This document shows, piece by piece, positions 25,337-31,439 of a stretch of 31,439 nucleotides of DNA (the first letter of the stretch is position 1; each line of letters begins with the position of its first letter). The notes under the pieces were generated by a model. It searched no databases, was not told where the DNA came from, and worked only from the letters and a program-made list of their open reading frames with translations. Origin of the DNA: Porphyromonadaceae bacterium (GTDB taxonomy: Bacteria > Bacteroidota > Bacteroidia > Bacteroidales > Paludibacteraceae); contig CAJPPQ010000001.1 of NCBI GenBank assembly GCA_905372605.1, positions 1 through 31,439 of the forward strand, given 5' to 3'. The position numbers and the translations under genes are program-made.

Positions 25337-26554
25337 ATGAGAAGAGTTGTTGTTACAGGTATGGGGATATACTCCTGCATAGGTAAAAATATAGATGATG
25401 TAGCCAAGTCGTTGTACGAGGGGCGTTCGGGGATAGGCGTAGAGGTAGAGCGTACCGAATACGGCTACCGGTCGCCGCTGACGGGAATAGTCGAAAGACC
25501 TCAACTGAAGGGAGTCTTAGACCGTCGGCTACGTATAGGTCTTGCAGAAGAGGGCGAGTATGCTTATATGGCTACATTAGAGGCTTTTAAGGGAGCAAAG
25601 ATAGATGCGGATTACCTTGAAAACAACGAAATAGGCATATTCTATGGCAACGATTCGTCGGCAAAGGCAGTGATAGAGGCAAACAATATCGCAATGGAAA
25701 AACACGATACTTCGCTCATAGGCTCAGGTGCTATTTTCCAATCGATGAACTCGACTGTCACGATGAATCTATCGACAATATTCAAGTTACGTGGTGTCAA
25801 TATGACTATTTCGGCAGCCTGTGCAAGCGGTTCGCATTCGATAGGATTAGGGTATCTGTTTATAAAACAGGGACTTCAGGATGTGGTACTTTGTGGAGGA
25901 GCTCAGGAGACAAATCTTTATTCTATGGGTAGTTTCGATGCTTTGGGAGCTTTTTCGGTACGTATTGCCGAGCCTCAAAAAGCATCGCGTCCGTTCGATA
26001 AATCTCGTGATGGGCTTGTACCCAGTGGCGGAGCCGCCTCGCTTATTCTCGAAGAGTATGAACACGCCAAAGCTCGCGGAGCCAATATCTTAGCCGAAGT
26101 GGTTGGTTATGGCTTCTCATCGAACGGTCTGAATATATCGCAGCCAAGTGCCGAAGGGTGTATTACGGCAATAAACAGAGCTCTCAAAGATGCTTCCATG
26201 AAAGCCGATAATATAGACTATATCAATGCTCATGCTACATCTACTCCTCAGGGCGATGCTGCCGAGGCGGTGGCGCTCGATACGATTTTTGCCTCTCACA
26301 AAACTCCTATATCGTCGACAAAATCGATGACCGGGCACGAATGTTGGATGGCGGGAGCCAGCGAAATAGTCTATTCGATACTGATGATGAAAAACGATTT
26401 CATAGCTCCGAATATCAATTTCGAGAGTCCCGACGAATACTCTGAAAACCTGAATATTATACCATCGACATGCAGTCGGAAATTAGATGTAATACTTTCG
26501 AACTCATTCGGTTTCGGAGGTACGAATAGCGCTTTGATAATCAAAAAGATGTAA
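25337..26554 (+). CDS. 3-oxoacyl-ACP synthase, FabB-like (KAS I)
   Basis: This 405-residue condensing enzyme has the triad Cys162 (TISAACASGSHS), His299 (NAHATSTPQGD) and His334 (KSMTGHECWMAGASE). The GHECWMAGASE segment and SGSHSIGLGYLFIKQG favour the FabB branch, which in E. coli is needed for unsaturated fatty acids, over FabF. I start at 25337 (MRRVVVTGMGIYSCIG), because the upstream frame has only a TTG inside the -7 box. It is divergent from acpP-fabF. Since no fabA is seen here, the exact role is inferred; a synthase for flexirubin or aryl polyene type products is less likely without partner genes. Confidence 0.82.
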   Translation: MRRVVVTGMGIYSCIGKNIDDVAKSLYEGRSGIGVEVERTEYGYRSPLTGIVERPQLKGVLDRRLRIGLAEEGEYAYMATLEAFKGAKIDADYLENNEIGIFYGNDSSAKAVIEANNIAMEKHDTSLIGSGAIFQSMNSTVTMNLSTIFKLRGVNMTISAACASGSHSIGLGYLFIKQGLQDVVLCGGAQETNLYSMGSFDALGAFSVRIAEPQKASRPFDKSRDGLVPSGGAASLILEEYEHAKARGANILAEVVGYGFSSNGLNISQPSAEGCITAINRALKDASMKADNIDYINAHATSTPQGDAAEAVALDTIFASHKTPISSTKSMTGHECWMAGASEIVYSILMMKNDFIAPNINFESPDEYSENLNIIPSTCSRKLDVILSNSFGFGGTNSALIIKKM

Positions 26555-26558
26555 TGCA

Positions 26559-26589
26559 TTGTTGCCCACAGAAATCGTTGTGGCAACAA
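26559..26589 (+). terminator. Hairpin after the fabB-like gene
   Basis: TTGTTGCCCACA and TGTGGCAACAA form an 11-bp stem with one bulged C and an 8-base loop, starting 5 bp after the stop. There is no T-run after it, so it may act as an mRNA 3' end or a weak terminator. Confidence 0.45.
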
Positions 26590-26644
26590 ATCGGCATAAT
26601 AAATATATATAAGTATACTCCTGAGTAGGGGGGGAAACAATTAT

Positions 26645-26676
26645 TTTGATAGTATACGATAGTTTTGTTAACTTTG
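26645..26676 (+). promoter_or_regulatory. lepB promoter, near-consensus Bacteroidota type
   Basis: TTTG at 26645-26648 and TAACTTTG at 26669-26676 are 20 bp apart, the best promoter match in the window. The leader to the ATG at 26711 is about 28 nt. Confidence 0.8.
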
Positions 26677-26710
26677 CCGAAGTTTTAGAATCAGATAAAT
26701 ACCAGTTTAT

Positions 26711-28174
26711 ATGAATAATAGATTTAATAAAGGCTTAAAAAGTTGGATTAAATTCGGTGCGTGGTCTATCGTCTATGTGCTGTTTATAATCTGGGTAGGC
26801 AACTTTTGGTGGTTGCTTTTGTTACCGTTTATATTCGACTTGTTTATTACTAAGTTTATCCCTTGGGATTTCTGGAAAAGCATAAAAAACAAGACATTAT
26901 ACTCGATATTTTCGTGGGTGGACTCTATCGTATTTGCCTTGATAGCAGTATATTTCATCAATCTGTATCTGTTTCAGAACTATAAAATACCGTCGTCGTC
27001 GTTAGAAAAGACTCTACTTGTGGGCGATTTTCTTTTTGTAAGCAAGGTGAGTTATGGTCCTCGTATACCGAATACTCCGCTGTCGGCTCCTCTGGTACAG
27101 CATACTTTCCCTTGGGGTACAAAGAGTTATGTCGACTGCCCGCAATGGGAGTATCGTCGGCTCAAAGGGCTTCGCAGTGTGAGGAGAGGCGATATCGTGG
27201 TGTTCAATTTCCCTACGGGCGATACCGTACCTCTCAAAATAAACAATCCCGATTACTATACGCTTGTGTTCAACGAAGGAGTGCAAATATTGGCGCGTAG
27301 TGTACATCCCGATACGATATTTACGCATATAGCGAAGTATCGTGGCGATATATATGCTCTCGGCAGACGTTTTCTGATGGAAAATAAAGGTGTTTTCGGC
27401 GATATCGTATGGCGACCTGTTGACCGACGCGAGAATTACGTAAAACGCTGTGTAGCAATCCCCGGTGATACTTTACAGATAATTGACCGACAAAACTATA
27501 TCAACGGCAAAAAAGAGGAGTCTTACCCTAATATTCAGTATAACTATTATATACAGACAGATGGGACACCGCTTACGGAGATATTTTTCGATAAACTTGG
27601 CATAAGCAAAGCCGACCGCCAATACGCTCAGTATCTTCCCGACAACGACTCTACGTACTCCAAATTCGACCCTACTCGTAAAATATGGGATTTGCCTCTT
27701 ACTGCCGAGATGTACGGCAAAATAAAGGCTCTACCCTACATAGAACGAATAGCTCCAAAGCCTACGTATAAATACGATAAAGTCTTCCCGCTGTATGCCA
27801 ATTATGGCTGGGACCGTGATAATTTCGGTCCTGTGGTAGTACCCAAGAAGGGAGCCGAAGTAAGTCTTACTATCGACAATCTGCCTATATATGAGCATAT
27901 TATTCGTAATTATGAACATAATACGCTAAGTGTCGACGGAGGTAATATCATTATAAACGGCAAGCCGACAGACCGATATACCTTCAAGATGGACTATTAC
28001 TTCATGATGGGCGACAATCGGCACAATTCGGCCGACTCCCGCTATTGGGGCTTTGTTCCCGAAGACCATATCGTAGGGCAACCGCTCTTTGTGTGGCTTT
28101 CGCTCGACAAAGACAAAGGTTGGTTTAGCGGTAAAATACGTTTCGGTAGGATAGGGCGAAGCGGTAAGCGATAA
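26711..28174 (+). CDS. lepB: Signal peptidase I
   Basis: The 487-residue membrane protease removes signal peptides from exported proteins. Membrane helices lie near residues 15-50 and 65-88. Catalytic Ser97 is in KIPSSSLEKTL and the general base Lys245 in NYVKRCVAIPGD. Box E is MMGDNRHNSADSRYWGFVPE. It is far longer than the E. coli enzyme (324 residues); the extra part is mostly between residues 110-235 and 270-390, as is usual for Bacteroidota. It has its own promoter, and rpsO follows 70 bp downstream. Confidence 0.94.
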   Translation: MNNRFNKGLKSWIKFGAWSIVYVLFIIWVGNFWWLLLLPFIFDLFITKFIPWDFWKSIKNKTLYSIFSWVDSIVFALIAVYFINLYLFQNYKIPSSSLEKTLLVGDFLFVSKVSYGPRIPNTPLSAPLVQHTFPWGTKSYVDCPQWEYRRLKGLRSVRRGDIVVFNFPTGDTVPLKINNPDYYTLVFNEGVQILARSVHPDTIFTHIAKYRGDIYALGRRFLMENKGVFGDIVWRPVDRRENYVKRCVAIPGDTLQIIDRQNYINGKKEESYPNIQYNYYIQTDGTPLTEIFFDKLGISKADRQYAQYLPDNDSTYSKFDPTRKIWDLPLTAEMYGKIKALPYIERIAPKPTYKYDKVFPLYANYGWDRDNFGPVVVPKKGAEVSLTIDNLPIYEHIIRNYEHNTLSVDGGNIIINGKPTDRYTFKMDYYFMMGDNRHNSADSRYWGFVPEDHIVGQPLFVWLSLDKDKGWFSGKIRFGRIGRSGKR

Positions 28175-28181
28175 AAAAATA

Positions 28182-28211
28182 TTTGTAATTGAAGAAAAAG
28201 TATTAATTTTG
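28182..28211 (+). promoter_or_regulatory. rpsO promoter
   Basis: TTTG at 28182-28185 and TAATTTTG at 28204-28211 are 18 bp apart, just after the lepB stop. Confidence 0.6.
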
Positions 28212-28244
28212 CAGTTCAATTAAAAAAGTAATAATTTCAGATTT

Positions 28245-28514
28245 ATGTATTTAACATCAGAAGAAAAGAAAGAAATCTTTGGAAAATACGGAAAGTCTAA
28301 TACCGATACCGGCTCTGCAGAGAGTCAGGTGGCGCTATTTTCTGCCCGTATCAGCCATTTGACCGAACATTTGAGGTCGAATAAAAAAGATTATAGTACA
28401 GAACGTGCTTTGAAAATGCTTGTTGGTCGGCGTCGCCAACTTTTAGACTACCTGAAAATGAAAGATATCGAGCGTTATCGTAAAATCATCAAAGAATTGG
28501 GTATAAGAAAGTAA
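28245..28514 (+). CDS. rpsO: 30S ribosomal protein S15
   Basis: The 89-residue protein begins MYLTSEEKKEIFGKYGKSNT and contains DTGSAESQVALFSARISHLT, then LKMLVGRRRQLLDYLK and a C-terminal IKELGIRK, the full S15 pattern. It binds the 16S rRNA central domain. It has its own promoter and a strong terminator. Confidence 0.97.
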   Translation: MYLTSEEKKEIFGKYGKSNTDTGSAESQVALFSARISHLTEHLRSNKKDYSTERALKMLVGRRRQLLDYLKMKDIERYRKIIKELGIRK

Positions 28515-28534
28515 GCGTTTTTTGTGTAAAAAAT

Positions 28535-28571
28535 AAAGAGGGTGTGAAACAGACGTTTGTCACCCTCTTTT
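28535..28571 (+). terminator. rpsO terminator
   Basis: AAAGAGGGTG (28535-28544) pairs with CACCCTCTTT (28561-28570), with an inner AAAC/GTTT stem and a short T-run after it. It ends the rpsO transcript. Confidence 0.85.
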
Positions 28572-28716
28572 GTTTATAATGCCGAGAATGGTACAGTCGT
28601 AAGTATCCGGACTATTTGGAGAGTATAGATGCTGTAGTATATTGGTTACTTTCGACATACGAATTCGTACTGTCGGAGCTATCGGTTTATCTGTGGTGTA
28701 ATTGAAAAAATAGTAT

Positions 28717-28724
28717 TACTTTTG
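28717..28724 (+). promoter_or_regulatory. -7 promoter box of parE
   Basis: TACTTTTG at 28717-28724 fits the consensus, about 66 bp before the ATG at 28790. No good -33 box is visible. The rest of the gap 28572-28789 holds no gene. Confidence 0.5.
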
Positions 28725-28789
28725 TACGCTTAAAACATGTACGGAAATAAAAGATTCATTGACATATACACAATATCTGCGATCGAAAA

Positions 28790-30655
28790 ATGGTAGACCA
28801 CAACGATTTATCACAGTCGAAAGATACTTATTCAGACGAAGCGATAGTCCACCTCGAAGACTTGGAACACGTCCGCTTACGTCCGGGTATGTATATAGGT
28901 AAGTTGGGCGACGGCTCGTCTGCCGATGATGGTATATATGTGTTACTCAAAGAGATAATAGATAATTCGATAGACGAATTCAGAATGAAGTACGGTTCGT
29001 CGATAGATATAACTTTGGTCGACAATACGGTAAGAGTACGCGACTATGGGCGTGGCATACCTCAAAACTCCATGGTAAAAGCCGTGTCGGTGATGAATAC
29101 TGGAGGTAAATATACTACATCGGGATACAACAAGAGCGTGGGACTCAACGGTGTAGGTACCAAAGCAGTGAATGCCTTATCGGAGTATTTTTCGGTAAAA
29201 TCGTTCAGAGACGGTATGATGAAGAGTGCCGTTTTTCGTCGCGGAGTATTGTCGGAAGACAATTCACCCGAACCGACTTCGGAAAAAGACGGTACGGAGA
29301 TAGTATTCAAACCCGACGATCAGATATTCGAGAACTTCGCCTACAGAAACGAGACGATTACAGAAATGCTCAAAAACTACTGCTATCTGAATTTGGGGCT
29401 ATCTATAGACTTCAATGGCAGTAAGATGACTTCGCAGAACGGGCTGCTCGACCTGCTCGACGAGAAAATCACCAACGACTCACTGTATCCTATCGTACAC
29501 CTCAAAGACAACGATATAGAGATAGCTTTCACTCATACAAACCAATATGGCGAAGAGTATTACTCCTTTGTAAATGGGCAACATACGATACACGGCGGGA
29601 CTCATCAGAGTGCATTTCGCGAAAATTTCGGCAAATGCGTTCGCGAGTTTTACGGTAAAAATATGGAGTATGCCGATATTCGTATGGGACTCGTAGCGGC
29701 GATATCTATCTCGGTTCAAGACCCTGTGTTCGAGAGCCAAACCAAAACGAAGCTCGGTTCTACTAAAATCGATTCGCAAGACCCAAACAGCACGACCATA
29801 CAGAAGTTTGTCGGCGACTTCGTAACACGTGAAGTAGACCGATATTTGCATATGAATCATGATGTTGCCGAAGTATTGCTCAAGAAGATACAAGAGTCTG
29901 AAAAAGAGCGTAAAGCGATAGCAAACGTTACAAAAGCGGCTCGTAAGACGGCACAGAAAGTAAGTCTGCACAACAAGAAGTTGCGCGACTGCCGAGTGCA
30001 TTTCAACAATAGCAATAGCCAAGACAAAGAAGATACTTGTATTTTCATCACCGAGGGCGACTCTGCAAGCGGCTCTATCACAAAGACTCGCGACCCCAAT
30101 CTACAAGCTGTGTTTTCGCTTCGAGGCAAGCCGTTGAACTCTTTCGGCGAAACTAAGCAGATCGTATATAAAAACGAGGAATTCAATCTGTTGCAGGCAG
30201 CTCTCAATATCGAAGACGGTCTGGAAGGCTTACGCTACAACAAGGTAATAATTGCTACCGATGCCGATGTCGACGGTATGCATATAAGACTACTGATAAT
30301 GACCTTTTTCCTGCAATTTTTCCCCGAATTGGTGAAAAAAGGACACGTACATATATTACAGACACCTCTTTTCCGTGTAAGAAACAAACGAGAGACCGTA
30401 TACTGTTACTCCGAAGAAGAGAGAGACAAGGCTATCGCAAGCCTCGGAGCGAACCCCGAAATCACACGTTTCAAAGGGCTTGGCGAAATAGACCCCGATG
30501 AGTTTAAAACATTTATAGGCAAGAATATGCGTCTCGACAGAGTTACACTGCGAAAAGAAGATGCCGTCTCCGATATGTTGCGTTTCTATATGGGCGACAA
30601 CACACAAGAGCGACGCGACTTTATCGTAAACAATCTAAACGTCGAAGCCGAATAA
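28790..30655 (+). CDS. parE: DNA topoisomerase IV subunit B
   Basis: The 621-residue type IIA topoisomerase B subunit has a GHKL ATPase (HVRLRPGMYIGKLGDGSSAD, EIIDNSIDEF, DYGRGIP, GLNGVGTKAVNALS), the QTKTKLGS loop, and a Toprim domain with Glu422 (TEGDSASGS) and Asp491, Asp493, Asp495 (DADVDGMHIR). It decatenates daughter chromosomes with ParC. The insert GDGSSADDGIYV after MYIG and the SASGS in place of SAGGS separate it from the gyrB at 97-2058. parC is not adjacent within the window. Confidence 0.93.
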   Translation: MVDHNDLSQSKDTYSDEAIVHLEDLEHVRLRPGMYIGKLGDGSSADDGIYVLLKEIIDNSIDEFRMKYGSSIDITLVDNTVRVRDYGRGIPQNSMVKAVSVMNTGGKYTTSGYNKSVGLNGVGTKAVNALSEYFSVKSFRDGMMKSAVFRRGVLSEDNSPEPTSEKDGTEIVFKPDDQIFENFAYRNETITEMLKNYCYLNLGLSIDFNGSKMTSQNGLLDLLDEKITNDSLYPIVHLKDNDIEIAFTHTNQYGEEYYSFVNGQHTIHGGTHQSAFRENFGKCVREFYGKNMEYADIRMGLVAAISISVQDPVFESQTKTKLGSTKIDSQDPNSTTIQKFVGDFVTREVDRYLHMNHDVAEVLLKKIQESEKERKAIANVTKAARKTAQKVSLHNKKLRDCRVHFNNSNSQDKEDTCIFITEGDSASGSITKTRDPNLQAVFSLRGKPLNSFGETKQIVYKNEEFNLLQAALNIEDGLEGLRYNKVIIATDADVDGMHIRLLIMTFFLQFFPELVKKGHVHILQTPLFRVRNKRETVYCYSEEERDKAIASLGANPEITRFKGLGEIDPDEFKTFIGKNMRLDRVTLRKEDAVSDMLRFYMGDNTQERRDFIVNNLNVEAE

Positions 30656-30700
30656 TACGGATAATAAATATATTTTTCAACCAATAAAAAAGATGTATAT

Positions 30701-31315
30701 ATGAAAAGATTATTTTTGATTTTATTTATAACTACTGCTATGACAGTAGTTTCCATAGCTCAGCCGAGAGCTATCGGTATCAGGATTGGGGGTAACCAAG
30801 AACTCTCTTTCCAGCAGGGAATACACTACGGAGAGCGTTTCGTGCAGTTCGATGTCGGCTCTTTCTATGCCAAAGGGCTGCAAATCACATGGACACACAA
30901 CTGGCTAAGCCAAGCGGTAGGCAACTCTGCTTTTTCGGTTTATGGAGGTTTGGGTCTGGGTGCTGGCTTCATATGGGGAGAAAACGGTAATGCTTGGTAT
31001 CCCCGATTCTTAGATACCAAAGCTCCCGACTATATGGAAAGAAAACTTAACCACCGGGCACTCCGGAGTTACGGATTTGGAGGATTAGCGGCACAGCTCG
31101 GACTCGAATATCGTTTCGATAATATACCACTTGCCATATCGCTCGACTATCGTCCGCTGATAGGCATAGAGATAGGTAAACTATACTATCCGAACGGCAA
31201 CAATCCCAATATCGGTAAGTCGGGAGAAACCCTATATTACTCGCAGAAACTCGGTATAGGCTACCACACTCCCGGATTGTGGGCTTTCGGACTGAGTGCT
31301 CGCTATTGTTTCTGA
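30701..31315 (+). CDS. Outer-membrane beta-barrel protein, unknown function
   Basis: The 204-residue protein has a signal peptide (MKRLFLILFITTAMTVVSIA, cleavage likely near residue 19-20). The rest is rich in Gly and aromatic residues with alternating beta strands (GIHYGERFVQFDVGSFYAKG, FSVYGGLGLGAGFIWG, QLGLEYRFDNIPLAISLDYR) and ends in the aromatic CF typical of outer-membrane barrels. The size fits an eight-stranded barrel like OmpX or OmpW. I do not recognise the family. It follows parE by 45 bp and may be co-transcribed. Confidence 0.75.
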   Translation: MKRLFLILFITTAMTVVSIAQPRAIGIRIGGNQELSFQQGIHYGERFVQFDVGSFYAKGLQITWTHNWLSQAVGNSAFSVYGGLGLGAGFIWGENGNAWYPRFLDTKAPDYMERKLNHRALRSYGFGGLAAQLGLEYRFDNIPLAISLDYRPLIGIEIGKLYYPNGNNPNIGKSGETLYYSQKLGIGYHTPGLWAFGLSARYCF

Positions 31316-31384
31316 TAGATAGACTTTGCAATGACCTGATTGTCAGAGAGTGTACGTATTGTGATATAAGTTATAAAGTTTGTA

Positions 31385-31439
31385 ATGAAATTAAATACTA
31401 ATTACTCGAAACTCGAAGAAAACTATCTCTTTACGGAGA
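31385..31439 (+). CDS. dapL: Start of a probable LL-diaminopimelate aminotransferase (runs off the window)
   Basis: Eighteen codons are visible: MKLNTNYSKLEENYLFTE. The pattern FxKL-xxxYLF resembles the start of Bacteroidota DapL, which makes LL-diaminopimelate for lysine and peptidoglycan synthesis. The fragment is too short for certainty, and another PLP-dependent aminotransferase or unrelated protein is possible. Confidence 0.45.
   Translation, partial: MKLNTNYSKLEENYLFTE

Overview
The window looks like a chromosome segment of a Bacteroidales bacterium (phylum Bacteroidota). Several things point there: Bacteroidota-type promoters (-7 box TAnnTTTG, often with a TTTG/TTG near -33) in front of many genes, weak or absent Shine-Dalgarno sequences, a type B L31, a roughly 490-residue signal peptidase I, and a Big_2 lipoprotein. 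The species cannot be named from the sequence alone.

Layout. 1-2058 (minus strand): gyrB followed by the first codons of cmk. 2059-12743 (plus strand): an accessory operon. It starts from a good Bacteroidota promoter and encodes a PLD-SNF2 helicase/nuclease, an Eco57I-like adenine methylase with its own recognition domain, a TcmP protein, a DUF5131 (Gp37/Gp68) three-Cys protein, a RhuM-family protein and a small DprA/SLOG-like protein. 12840-13857 (plus): map-infA, cut off from the ribosomal-protein genes they usually sit with. 14064-14423 (minus): tRNA-Glu(UUC)-rpsT. 14567-17156 (minus): a membrane sugar transferase and an Ig-like lipoprotein. 17412-20618 (minus): mreC-mreD-mrdA for cell elongation. 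20664-23184 (minus): a Nudix hydrolase, tRNA-Ser(UGA)-rpmE2 and ftsW. 23496-26554: acpP-fabF (minus) and a divergent fabB-type synthase (plus). 26711-31439 (plus): lepB, rpsO, parE, an outer-membrane barrel protein and the start of a probable dapL.

The accessory operon is the part most worth study. The helicase and methylase together look like a two-subunit, ATP-dependent restriction system: nuclease plus motor in one chain, methylase plus target recognition in the other. This resembles a split Type ISP enzyme or the SNF2 helicase/methylase pair of class 1 DISARM, but the other DISARM genes are missing. The TcmP-DUF5131 pair appears to have been inserted later. A 95-bp direct repeat (93/95 identical) of the methylase 3' end flanks it, leaving a 34-codon stub of a different methylase allele at 11104-11208. 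The methylase recognition domain (about 8166-9100) and the TcmP-DUF5131 segment are both visibly AT-rich against their GC-richer surroundings. A single recombination may therefore have swapped the specificity domain and delivered the two extra genes. TcmP has an in-frame TAA after its seventh codon, and the methylase and rhuM reading frames carry several long perfect inverted repeats.

The rest is core metabolism: DNA topology (gyrB, parE), translation (map, infA, rpsT, rpmE2, rpsO, two tRNAs), envelope growth and division (mreC, mreD, mrdA, ftsW), fatty acid synthesis (acpP, fabF, fabB-like) and protein export (lepB).
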